From Verrucomicrobiota bacterium (lineage in GTDB: Bacteria > Verrucomicrobiota > Verrucomicrobiia > Verrucomicrobiales > Verrucomicrobiaceae), in NCBI GenBank assembly GCA_023428335.1, contig JAEYYS010000414.1:1-11848 (forward strand): a DNA stretch of 11,848 bases. The letters are read 5' to 3'. Shown in pieces: positions 1 to 7,004 of the stretch. Every line of letters starts with the position of its first letter. Position 1 is the first letter of the stretch. Under the pieces are notes generated by a model. The model worked only from the letters and a program-made list of their open reading frames with translations, ran no database searches and was not told where the DNA came from. The position numbers and the translations under genes are program-made.

Positions 1-221
1 CCCAGCCGCTCTTGAGCGCTCTGGCTTTCACTTTCAAGGCCGCTCCTGTTTCGGTGGCGGACGAGAAGACTAGCAGGCCCCCCACTTCCCGCAACTGCTT
101 TTTGCCTCTTTTCTCACTTTTTTCTCCGGCCCCGCCTCCCGAAACCCCAAAAAACAGCCCTCCACGGCCCCCAAAGCCTGCACCCGAACAGCCGCCGCCC
201 CGCAAAACGACCTGCCGCCGC
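1..221. other. Left-edge stretch with no supported gene
   Basis: This C-rich stretch lies downstream of the VTT membrane protein gene. A plus-strand reading frame runs through it, but its proline/alanine/glutamine-rich translation continues antisense through the real gene at 222-950, so it looks like a high-GC shadow. I looked for a terminator for the minus-strand gene. A short T run occurs on the minus strand around 151-156, but no convincing GC hairpin precedes it. Confidence 0.6.
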
Positions 222-950
222 CTAACTTTCTTTGCCGGGCCGCCTAACCAGTCGCCAAAGCAGCCAGCCGAGCAGGTGCACGGCGCCGAGGGCGCCCAGC
301 AGCTGGGTCAGGCTCTGCGCCAGGCTGCCCTTGCCCAGGCCGCTGCCGACCAGGGTGAAGGCGACATTGAGCGGCAGGTAGCCGAGCAGGGTGCCGAACC
401 AAAAGGCGCGGTGGCTGACTGCCGTCACGCCGAGCAGGACGTTGATGAGCACGCCGGGCAACATGAGCTGGCGCGCCCAGAAGATGCGCAGCACCGACGG
501 CTGCTCCAGCAAGCGGCCGAGCCAGGGCAGGTTGGCGGCACGGGCCAGCACGGCGCGGCGGGCGCCGGTGCGGGCGAGCAGGAAGACGCCATACGAGCCG
601 GCCGCGGTGCCGAACCAGGAGAGGGGCAGGCCGGCGGCAAAACCGAAGAGCAGACCGCCGGCGGCGCAGAGCGGCAGCCGCGGCAATCCACTGAGCACAC
701 CGAGGACACAGGCGGCGGCGAAAACCGCACGCCCGGTCCAGCCATGGCCGCGCAGCCAGTCCTTGGCCTGCTGGATGTCAGCAATCCAGGCGCCGAGCGG
801 CGTGAAGTGGGAAACCGCCAGCAGCAGGGCCACCCCCAGCACCAGCCCGCCGACCCGGCGGTTTTCCCGACGGATGGACTGAGCGGTCGCCTCGGCCAAA
901 GCCGACTCGGGCGCGCCGTCAGGCGAGGGCGGCGGCAGGCTCGGGTTCAT
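222..950 (-). CDS. TVP38/TMEM64 (VTT/DedA-like) family membrane protein
   Basis: A 242-residue inner-membrane protein of the VTT (SNARE-associated/DedA-like) superfamily. Hydrophobic segments lie near residues 33-50, 75-105, 108-127, 162-180, 183-203 and 215-233. The family core is visible: a Gly/Pro-rich re-entrant stretch (SGLPRLPLCAAGGLLFGFAAG, about 87-107), a following GTAAGS segment, then ARQLMLPGVLINVLLGVT (159-176) and the LLGYLP turn (188-193). Some DedA-superfamily members are linked to lipid scrambling and membrane homeostasis, but the substrate here cannot be read from sequence. The ATG at 950 is preferred over an in-frame TTG at 986, because the extra 12 residues are not protein-like. 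Neither start has a Shine-Dalgarno motif. The stop is TAG. The next gene upstream on the same strand ends 70 bases away. Family assignment is good; function is unknown. Confidence 0.85.
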   Translation of the reverse strand: MNPSLPPPSPDGAPESALAEATAQSIRRENRRVGGLVLGVALLLAVSHFTPLGAWIADIQQAKDWLRGHGWTGRAVFAAACVLGVLSGLPRLPLCAAGGLLFGFAAGLPLSWFGTAAGSYGVFLLARTGARRAVLARAANLPWLGRLLEQPSVLRIFWARQLMLPGVLINVLLGVTAVSHRAFWFGTLLGYLPLNVAFTLVGSGLGKGSLAQSLTQLLGALGAVHLLGWLLWRLVRRPGKES

Positions 951-1020
951 AGCGGTCTTGCTAGGAGGGCATCCGTGACGGCGCAAGGGGCGCAGGGCAA
1001 CATCCTTGCCACCGGTTCAT

Positions 1021-2394
1021 TCAAGCCAGAAACTTGCCCGGGTTCAAGATACCACGCGGATCCAGCGCCTGCTTGAGCCGGTCATGCAGGGAGCGCGCGC
1101 CCGCAGGCACGGCGTCGGCAAACCAGCGCCTTTTGGCAATGCCGACCCCGTGTTCGCCGGTGATGGCGCCGCCCCAGGCGATGACCTGGTGAAACAGGCG
1201 ATCGAGCGCCGCCTCGGCGCGCTCCCGCACTTCCGGTTCGTCCATGGTCGGCACCATGATGTTGACGTGAATGTTGCCGTCGCCGGCGTGACCGAAACTG
1301 GCGACCGCAAAACCGGACTCGGCCTGCAGGGTCTCGGCGAAGTCGACCAGGTCGACCAGCCGGCTGCGCGGCACGACGATGTCCTCGTTGAGCTTGACCA
1401 GACCGGTGTGGCGCAGGCTGTAGCTGAATTCGCGGCGCAGCTGCCAGAAGCGCTCGCAGGCAGCCTCGCCAACGGCTTCCTCCAGGCAGATGCAGCCGAG
1501 GCCGCGCACCAGCCCGGCCAGCGCCGCCAGTTCGCCGCGCACCGAGGCGTCATGGCCGTCGATCTCGACGAGCAGGTGGGCATCGCCCTGCGGGGTCACC
1601 GACTCGCCTAGGTAGGCGCGGGCGGCGCGCAGGGTGAATTTGTCGGCAATCTCGAGCGCGCTGGGCAGGTAACCCGCGTCGAGGATGCGGCCGACCGCGT
1701 TGGCGGCCTCGGCAAAGCTGTTGAAACCGGCCGAGAGCATGGCGCGCATCGGCGGATGCGGGATCAGGCGCAGGGTGGCCTCGGTGACCACCCCGAGCAG
1801 GCCCTCGCTGCCGACCATGAGGCCGACCAGGTCAAAGCCGGTCTTGTTCTTGTGGCAGCGACCGCCGGCGCGCACGACGGTGCCGTCGGCCAGCACGGCC
1901 TCCAGCCCGAGCACGTAATGACGGGTGACGCCGTACTTCAGGCAGCGCGGGCCGCCGGCGTTGGTGGCGATGTTGCCGCCGAGGCTGCACTCCTTCAGGC
2001 TGGCCGGGTCGGGCGGATAAAACCAGCCCAGCTTGCGCACGGCTTCCTGCAGGTCGCCGGTGGTGACACCGGGTTCGACGACCGCGACGCCATCGGCGGT
2101 GTGGATCTCCTTGATGCGGTTCATGCGCCGCAGCGACAGGGCGATGCCGCCCTGCAGCGGCACGCAGCCGCCGACGTAACCGACGCGGGCACCCTGCGGC
2201 GTCACCGGCACGCCGTGGGCGTTGGCGTAGCGCAGCACGGCGGCGACGTCTTCGGTCGAGGCGGCGTGCACCACCACCTGCGGCGGGTGGGCCGCAAACC
2301 ATTTGTCGGTGCCATGGGCGGCGAGGTCGGCGGGCGTGGTCGACACGCGGTCGGGTCCGAGCAGGGCGGCGAGGTCGTCAGCGAGGCTGGGCAT
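1021..2394 (-). CDS. glcD: FAD-binding oxidase, glycolate oxidase GlcD / D-lactate dehydrogenase type
   Basis: A 457-residue flavoenzyme expected to oxidise a 2-hydroxy acid (glycolate, D-lactate or similar) to the 2-oxo acid. The N-terminal FAD-binding type 4 (PCMH) domain covers about residues 35-212, with VTPQGAR (64-70), YPPDPAS (126-132), the LGGNIATNAGGPR segment (138-150) and GSEGLLGVVTEATL (195-208). The C-terminal FAD-oxidase domain contains GHAGDGNIHVN (368-378), GEHGVG (413-418) and the terminal ILNPGK (449-454), the signature of the GlcD/Dld/D-2-hydroxyglutarate dehydrogenase group. Length matches GlcD (about 450-500). There is no GlcE or GlcF partner nearby, so the exact acid substrate is open and the symbol denotes the subgroup only. 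The ATG at 2394 is chosen because the family N-terminus starts about here. It lies 66 bases downstream of the CDGSH gene, possibly co-transcribed. Confidence 0.93.
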   Translation of the reverse strand: MPSLADDLAALLGPDRVSTTPADLAAHGTDKWFAAHPPQVVVHAASTEDVAAVLRYANAHGVPVTPQGARVGYVGGCVPLQGGIALSLRRMNRIKEIHTADGVAVVEPGVTTGDLQEAVRKLGWFYPPDPASLKECSLGGNIATNAGGPRCLKYGVTRHYVLGLEAVLADGTVVRAGGRCHKNKTGFDLVGLMVGSEGLLGVVTEATLRLIPHPPMRAMLSAGFNSFAEAANAVGRILDAGYLPSALEIADKFTLRAARAYLGESVTPQGDAHLLVEIDGHDASVRGELAALAGLVRGLGCICLEEAVGEAACERFWQLRREFSYSLRHTGLVKLNEDIVVPRSRLVDLVDFAETLQAESGFAVASFGHAGDGNIHVNIMVPTMDEPEVRERAEAALDRLFHQVIAWGGAITGEHGVGIAKRRWFADAVPAGARSLHDRLKQALDPRGILNPGKFLA

Positions 2395-2460
2395 GGGCCA
2401 GCATGAAGGCGGGAAAGCCGCGCTGGCAAGGGGAGTCTGTGCGCGGGTCTTGCGGGAGCC

Positions 2461-2709
2461 TCAGGCCGAGGCCAGCGCCTTGTGGCTGCCATCGCAGAAG
2501 GGCGGGTTCTTGCTGTGCTTGCAGTTGCACAGCCAGACCTTCTGCTTCTCGGCGAGGGTGAACTTGCGCGGGCCGAAGCCGGTGCCCTTGTGGCTGCCGT
2601 CGCACATCGGCTGATGGCCGCTGAGGCCGCAGGCGCACCACCAATGATCGCCCGCTTCGAGTTCCAGACCGACGGGTTTCGTGTCGTGAATTTTGGGGAG
2701 ATCGGCCAT
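2461..2709 (-). CDS. Tandem CDGSH-type iron-sulfur protein
   Basis: An 82-residue soluble protein with two complete CDGSH iron-sulfur motifs of the form C-x-C-x2-S-x3-P-x-C-D-G-S-H. The first, CACGLSGHQPMCDGSH, is at 25-40; the second, CNCKHSKNPPFCDGSH, is at 61-76. Each supplies three cysteines and one histidine, the known 2Fe-2S ligand set of mitoNEET-type clusters, so one chain should hold two clusters, as in the CISD3-like class. There is no membrane anchor, which suggests cytoplasmic electron transfer or cluster shuttling. The open frame extends upstream, but that extension overlaps pyrD in antisense and is not protein-like. The ATG at 2709, giving MADLPKIHD, is the natural start. The gene sits 52 bases after pyrD and 66 before the GlcD-like gene on the same strand, so a shared transcript is plausible. 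Its physiological partner is unknown. Confidence 0.92.
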   Translation of the reverse strand: MADLPKIHDTKPVGLELEAGDHWWCACGLSGHQPMCDGSHKGTGFGPRKFTLAEKQKVWLCNCKHSKNPPFCDGSHKALASA

Positions 2710-2761
2710 AAGAAAGCCAGTCTGCGAAATTTCGCCGGCCGGGGCAAGGCAAAAGCACGGC

Positions 2762-3790
2762 TCAGGCCAGGGCGGCGAGCACGTCATCGACCAGGCCGGG
2801 ACCGCGGTAGACGAGGCCGGAGTAGACTTGGACGAGTTCGGCACCGGCGCGGCGCTTTTCCAAGGCATCACTGCCACTGAGGATGCCGCCAACGCCAATC
2901 AGCGGGATGGCGGGCTGCAGCAGGGCGCGGAAGGCGGCGACCACCTCGGTCGAGCGCAGGCGCACCGGCGAGCCGCTGAGACCCCCCGCCTCGGTGGCGA
3001 GCGGATGACCGCTGACAGCGGCGCGGGCGATGGTGGTGTTGGTGGCGATGACGCCGTCGACTCCGAGCTCGTTGAAGACCCGCGCCAGGGCCTCGATCTG
3101 AGCGCCGTCGAGGTCGGGGGCGATCTTGACCAGCAGGGGCGGGCGGCGACCGTGCTCACCGGCCAGCCGGGCCTGCTCCTCCTGCAGGGCGGCGAGCAGG
3201 GCGCGGATCGAGTCCTCGGCCTGCAGCTCGCGCAGGCCCTTGGTGTTGGGCGAGGAGATGTTGACCGCGACGTAGTCGGCCACCGGGAAGGCGGCGCGCA
3301 GGCAGTAGCGGTAGTCCTTCACCGCGTCCTCATTGGGGGTGTCGAAATTCTTGCCGATATTGACGCCGACGATGGCGCGGGTGCGACGCCGGCGCAGGCG
3401 GCGGACGGCGGCATCGATGCCCGGGTTGTTGAAACCCATGCGGTTGATCAAGGCCTCGTGCTCCGGCAGGCGGAACAGGCGCGGCTTCGGATTGCCCGGC
3501 TGCGGCCGCGGCGTCAGGGTGCCGACCTCGACAAAGCCAAATCCGAGCGCGGCCCAGGCCTCGACGGCGGAGGCCGATTTGTCCATGCCGGCAGCCAAGC
3601 CGAGGCGGTTGGGAAAATCGAGGCCGAGGCAGCGCACGGGCGTGCTGCGCGGCGTCTCGCGACCGGCGGTGAGCAGGCCGCAGGCATGGGCCAGACGCAT
3701 GGCGCGCGTCGTCCACTCGTGCGCCCGCTCGGCATCCAGACGAAACAGCCAGGGTTTGAGCAGGGGGTAGAGCTGGGCGGCGAGCGACAT
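2762..3790 (-). CDS. pyrD: Dihydroorotate dehydrogenase (quinone), class 2
   Basis: A 342-residue enzyme catalysing the fourth step of de novo pyrimidine synthesis: oxidation of dihydroorotate to orotate with FMN, passing electrons to membrane quinone. The class 2 hallmark is the N-terminal amphipathic membrane-associating extension (LYPLLKPWLFRLDAERAHEW, residues 7-26). The TIM barrel follows with GLAAGMDKS (64-72), NRMGFNNPG (116-124), VGVNIGKN (141-148), the NISSPNT active-site segment carrying the catalytic serine (177-183), then KIAPDL, GVIATNTT, GGLSGSPVR, IGVGGI and the C-terminal VQVYSGLVYRGP. Length fits the family (about 335-350). In-frame starts at 3814 (GTG) and 3808 (ATG) exist, but the extra residues do not resemble the family and 3790 gives the usual MSL-type start. 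It diverges from the Gfo/Idh gene across 81 bases. Confidence 0.97.
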   Translation of the reverse strand: MSLAAQLYPLLKPWLFRLDAERAHEWTTRAMRLAHACGLLTAGRETPRSTPVRCLGLDFPNRLGLAAGMDKSASAVEAWAALGFGFVEVGTLTPRPQPGNPKPRLFRLPEHEALINRMGFNNPGIDAAVRRLRRRRTRAIVGVNIGKNFDTPNEDAVKDYRYCLRAAFPVADYVAVNISSPNTKGLRELQAEDSIRALLAALQEEQARLAGEHGRRPPLLVKIAPDLDGAQIEALARVFNELGVDGVIATNTTIARAAVSGHPLATEAGGLSGSPVRLRSTEVVAAFRALLQPAIPLIGVGGILSGSDALEKRRAGAELVQVYSGLVYRGPGLVDDVLAALA

Positions 3791-3871
3791 GCCACTGCAA
3801 AGCGCCATGCGCACCGCCTGTCAACTGCCGCCACCCCTGCAAAGTCCGCCGGCCGCGACCGTTTCCTCGCC
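3791..3871. promoter_or_regulatory. Divergent intergenic region between pyrD and the Gfo/Idh gene
   Basis: This 81-base spacer must hold promoters for both divergent genes unless they lie inside the coding regions. On the minus strand a perfect TTGACA hexamer lies at 3824-3819, a good -35 candidate for pyrD. The hexamer 17 bases further on (TTTGCA, 3801-3796) is a poor -10. If it is used, transcription would begin almost at the pyrD ATG, giving a leaderless message. I see no good plus-strand promoter for the oxidoreductase. Confidence 0.3.
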
Positions 3872-5227
3872 ATGCCCGCAGCCACCCGCCGCCATTTTCT
3901 TCGCCAGGCCTCCGGCCTCGCCGCCGCCTTCGGCTTCCCCACCGTCATCCCCGCCTCCGCCCTCGGCAAGGACGGTCGTCCAGCGCCCTCGAACCGCACC
4001 ACGCTCGGCCTCATCGGCTGCGGCGGCCGCGGCACGGACGTGCTGAAGAATTTCCTCAACGACCCGCGCGTGCAGGTGATTGCGGTGTGCGATGTCGAGC
4101 GCGAGTCGGATCGCTACAACAAGGGCATCATCAAAAAGGCCGGCACCCTCGGCCGCGAGCCGGTGCGCCGGCTGGTCGACGGCAGCTACGGCACCCAGGG
4201 CTGCGCCACCCACGAGGATTTCCGCGCGCTGCTCGCGCGCCGGGATGTCGACGCGGTGCAGATCGCCACGCCCGACCACTGGCACGCCCTGCAGGCCGTG
4301 GCGGCCGCGAGGGCGGGCAAGCACATCTACTGCGAAAAGCCGCTCAGCCTGACCATCGCCGAGGGCCGCTTCATGAGCGATGCCGTCAAGGCCGCCGGCG
4401 TCGTCTGGCAGACCGGCAGCCAGCAGCGCAGCGACGTGCATTTCCGCCTGGCCTGCGAGTTGGTGCGCAACGGTCGCATCGGCAAGCTCAAGCGGATTCG
4501 GGTCGGTCTTGCCAGCGACAACCGCGACAACAACGGCCACGCCGCCCAGACCGCCCCTGCTCCGGTGCCGGAGGGATTGAACTACGATCTCTGGCTCGGC
4601 CCCGCCCCCGACGCGCCCTTCTGTCCGGCCCGCCTGCACTCGAACTGGCGCTGGTTCTTCGATTACTCCGGCGGCAACGTCACCGACTTCGGCGCCCACC
4701 ACCTCGACATCGTCCAGTGGGCGCTCGACCGCGATCGCAGCGGGCCGGTCGAGTTCTTCAACTTCCAGGCGACCTGGCCGGAGCCGGGTTCGTTGTACAC
4801 GACACCGCCGAAGTTCTCCTTCGAGTACCGCTACGACGACGGCACCCTCGTGCAGGTGGCCGACAAGATGGACTTCGGCTCGGGCATCGCCTTCGAGGGC
4901 GAACGGGGCAGCCTCACCACCGTGCGCGGCGGCTTGAAGATCGAGCCGGCGGAGCTGCGCCGGCCGCTGGGCGATGACGACGTGCGGCTGTACGAGAGCA
5001 AGGACCACTTCCGCAACTTCATCGACGCCATTCAGGACGGCGTGGCACCGGCGGCCCCGGTCGAGACGGCACACCGCTCCATCACCATCGCCCACTTGGC
5101 CAACATCGGACTGCGACTCGGCCGCAAGACCCTGCGTTGGGATCCGGCGGCCGAGCGTGTGCTGGGCGACGACGAAGCCGATGCCATGCGCAGCCGGCCA
5201 ATGCGCGCGCCTTGGCGGTTGGCTTGA
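3872..5227 (+). CDS. Tat-exported Gfo/Idh/MocA family oxidoreductase
   Basis: A 451-residue NAD(P)-dependent oxidoreductase of the glucose-fructose oxidoreductase/inositol dehydrogenase superfamily. The N-terminus carries a twin-arginine signal: TRRHFLRQ (5-12), then a weakly hydrophobic Ala/Gly segment to about residue 31, implying export of the folded, cofactor-loaded enzyme. The Rossmann domain shows LGLIGCGGRG (45-54), PDHWHAL (134-140) and the family CEKPLSL motif (154-160). The C-terminal sugar-binding domain has WFFDYSGGNVTDFGAHHLDI (261-280), containing the conserved D-x3-H region. Exported members of this type are numerous in Planctomycetota and Verrucomicrobiota; the sugar is not predictable from sequence. 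The frame is open far upstream, but that part is antisense to pyrD. ATG 3872 is chosen because the Tat signal begins right there. The stop lies nine bases from the convergent lipoprotein gene, with no visible terminator. Confidence 0.93.
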   Translation: MPAATRRHFLRQASGLAAAFGFPTVIPASALGKDGRPAPSNRTTLGLIGCGGRGTDVLKNFLNDPRVQVIAVCDVERESDRYNKGIIKKAGTLGREPVRRLVDGSYGTQGCATHEDFRALLARRDVDAVQIATPDHWHALQAVAAARAGKHIYCEKPLSLTIAEGRFMSDAVKAAGVVWQTGSQQRSDVHFRLACELVRNGRIGKLKRIRVGLASDNRDNNGHAAQTAPAPVPEGLNYDLWLGPAPDAPFCPARLHSNWRWFFDYSGGNVTDFGAHHLDIVQWALDRDRSGPVEFFNFQATWPEPGSLYTTPPKFSFEYRYDDGTLVQVADKMDFGSGIAFEGERGSLTTVRGGLKIEPAELRRPLGDDDVRLYESKDHFRNFIDAIQDGVAPAAPVETAHRSITIAHLANIGLRLGRKTLRWDPAAERVLGDDEADAMRSRPMRAPWRLA

Positions 5228-5236
5228 ACGGCGCGA

Positions 5237-5692
5237 TCACCAGCAGGAATAACCCGGGTACCCCCAGCCAGGACCGTAGCCGTAGTGGCTGCGGCGGTAG
5301 CCTCCGTAGTAGCGACTGCGACCGCCCCAGCCCCAGTTGCTGTAGCCGATGCTGACATGGGTGCGCGGGGCGTAGTAGGCAGGGCGCGGGCCATAGTAGG
5401 GCCCGTAGGCGGGGCCGCCGTAGTAGCCGCCGTTGTAAGCGCCGCCATAATAGGCATCGCGGTTCGCACCGAGGGCCGAGCCGGTCAGGGCGCCAAGCGC
5501 ACCACCGATGGCCGCGCCCTCCAGGGGACGACCGCTTTGATTGCCAATGACCGCGCCGGCAAGACCGCCGACCACGGCGCCGGCCACTGCGCCTTCGCGC
5601 TCGGCCGGACCCGGATAGGGCGTGACACAGGAACTCAGGGCCAGCAACAGGCTGGCCGGCAGGACGAGGCGGGAAAAGAGCTTCGTGTTCAT
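5237..5692 (-). CDS. Glycine-zipper lipoprotein with Tyr/Gly-rich tail
   Basis: A 151-residue predicted lipoprotein. A type II signal peptide (charged start, hydrophobic LVLPASLLLA, lipobox LSSC) would give lipidation at Cys22. Residues about 33-75 form a glycine-zipper block (repeated G-x3-G spacing, e.g. GAVAGAVVGGLAGAVIG and GAAIGGALGALTGSALG) of the kind seen in SlyB/OmpA-associated or YMGG-like envelope proteins, which can pack against or insert into membranes. The remainder is a low-complexity tail dominated by Tyr, Gly, Pro and Arg (YYGG, YGPYYGP), ending in SCW. Function is unknown; an outer-membrane location is the best guess. ATG 5692 is chosen because the signal peptide starts there, while an upstream in-frame extension is not signal-like. 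It follows the interrupted aldolase gene by 65 bases on the same strand and may be co-transcribed. Confidence 0.85.
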   Translation of the reverse strand: MNTKLFSRLVLPASLLLALSSCVTPYPGPAEREGAVAGAVVGGLAGAVIGNQSGRPLEGAAIGGALGALTGSALGANRDAYYGGAYNGGYYGGPAYGPYYGPRPAYYAPRTHVSIGYSNWGWGGRSRYYGGYRRSHYGYGPGWGYPGYSCW

Positions 5693-5757
5693 GGCGTTGG
5701 GCGGGAGACGGGTTGTCGCCTCCCTGCCCTCTCCGACGCACGCCGGGCGCCGCGCAT

Positions 5758-6888
5758 TCAATCGGCGCCGAAATTCGGGATGCCGAGGCGCTTGGCCATC
5801 CGCCGCGGCCGGCGTAGCGCCTCCGCCATGCGCAGGGCCTCATCGGGGCCGCGCACATCCTTGCAGTCGGGGTGCGGATCGGGCGCGGCAATCAGGCCAA
5901 GCTGATGCAGGACGTGGGCCGTGCTGTGCTTGTAGGCCGCGGCACTCATCTTGTCATTGAGGCGAAACACCAGGTCTTCAAACGACTGGAAGGCCTCGAA
6001 GAGCTTGTACACGCGGGTGTCGAAGCGGCCGGTGCCGGTCTTGAACTTCTTGTCGGCGACGCTGTCGAGCAGCCACATGTCGCGCGCCGCGCAGATCAGC
6101 GGGCAGGCGCTGACCCCGGCACCGATGAGCAGCGGCAGCCCGAGGCGGATCGCCGTCGGAATGCCGTAGTCGTCGCCACTGTGCGGGGCGAAGGGCAGGC
6201 GCAGATCCTTGCACATGGCAGCCCAGTACAGGAAGTGCGGCTCGTCGAGCGTGCTGATCTAGCCGCCGACGTACTTCGGGTGGTGGGCGATCTCGTGCAG
6301 CAGCCAGGGCTCGTAGGGGGTGGCCCAGGGCACGAACGAGGGCTCGAGGGCATGGGCGATGGCCGGCAGGGTGATGGACTCGGCAATTTCAAAGTAGGCG
6401 TCGCGACGCGCCTCCGGGCCGAGCTGATTGAGCAGGCGCGAGGTCATGATCATGGCCTCGGCATTGTCATACTGCTGGGCGATGTCGAGCAGCGGCCGGT
6501 AGCGCTCGGCCTTGAACACCGTGTCCTTCTCCGCGCCGCGGGCGGTGACACCGGCAATGAAACGCTGGTCGGGAAACTCGGCGCGGAAACGCTTCAGCAC
6601 CTCGGCGTAGAGGGCGTTGTCGAGTTCGAAGATGTAGCCCGTGTCGGCATTGAGCACGAAGACCATCTCGACACCGTAGTGCTCGCCACACTGCTGCATC
6701 CAGCGTACGCTTTTGACAAAGCCGTCCCAGTCCGGCTGCCCGCCCTGAAAGGGCAGCAGGGTCGCCACGCACAAACGCGCCTTGGTCGTGTGATCTGCCA
6801 GGTCCTCCTCGGCCGTGTGGGCCCAGACGGTTTCCTGCCAGGTAGTGGTCGGCGTGAGGTCTTTCGGATCGGAGATGAGGTCGCGCAT
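5758..6888 (-). pseudogene. DHDPS/NAL-superfamily aldolase gene interrupted by one in-frame TAG
   Basis: One 376-codon frame is split only by TAG at 6261-6259 (codon 210). The upstream part (209 residues) and downstream part (166 residues) are in the same frame and continue one TIM-barrel fold. Landmarks of the dihydrodipicolinate synthase/N-acetylneuraminate lyase superfamily fall in order: ADTGY (81-85) where DapA has TTGE; AMIMTSRLL (145-153) where DapA has the VTPYY strand; YFEIAESITLPAI (165-177), matching the helix and strand before the lysine; PKYVGG then TAG (204-210), matching IIGIK; and SGDDYGIPTAIRLG (237-250), matching the SGDD segment. The stop thus replaces the expected Schiff-base lysine, and AAG to TAG is one base change. 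The DapA active-site tyrosine is also absent, so this is a divergent subfamily, longer than DapA (about 290). It could be a pseudogene, a sequencing error or, much less likely, amber recoding. Substrate is unknown. Confidence 0.82.
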
Positions 6889-6910
6889 CGGGCCAGCAGG
6901 CTAAAGCGTC

Positions 6911-6925
6911 TTGCCATGATGGCAA
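6911..6925. promoter_or_regulatory. Perfect inverted repeat upstream of the aldolase gene
   Basis: TTGCCA-TGA-TGGCAA is a perfect 6-base inverted repeat with a 3-base spacer, centred about 30 bases upstream of the minus-strand ATG at 6888. Its position and symmetry suit a repressor operator or a short hairpin in the leader. No known regulator is assigned. The same two half-sites recur at 8528-8545 with a 6-base spacer. Evidence is limited to symmetry and location. Confidence 0.35.
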
Positions 6926-7004
6926 CTGTGGCGTGGGATAGCCTGCAGCCAAAAACGCCTGCTCGGAGGAGGCCGGAACTGCCTCACTCTGCCCCGACCG
7001 CCGG

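Noticed and set aside
130..175. Possible intrinsic terminator for the VTT gene on the minus strand
   Set aside because: A T run is present, but the preceding bases form only an imperfect, mismatched stem.
12..1076. Long plus-strand reading frame across the left edge
   Set aside because: It is antisense to the VTT membrane protein, has an Ala/Gln/Glu/Arg-biased non-protein-like translation, and extends into the GlcD-like gene.
2693..3871. Upstream extension of the Gfo/Idh reading frame
   Set aside because: It runs antisense through the clearly real pyrD gene, and the Tat signal fixes the true start at 3872.
3821..5095. Long minus-strand frame opposite the Gfo/Idh gene
   Set aside because: The translation is Ala/Gly/Val/Glu-rich with no domain, and the plus strand carries a full set of family motifs, so this is a high-GC shadow.
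5758..6216. Separate downstream gene starting at the internal ATG after the TAG
   Set aside because: Its first residues continue the aldolase barrel directly, the codons between the TAG and this ATG are also in frame and protein-like, and no ribosome site precedes it. It is the second part of the broken gene.
6259..6261. General reassignment of UAG to an amino acid
   Set aside because: TAG terminates the VTT protein, the second membrane protein of the pair and the LacI regulator at plausible C-termini, so the codon is used as a normal stop here.
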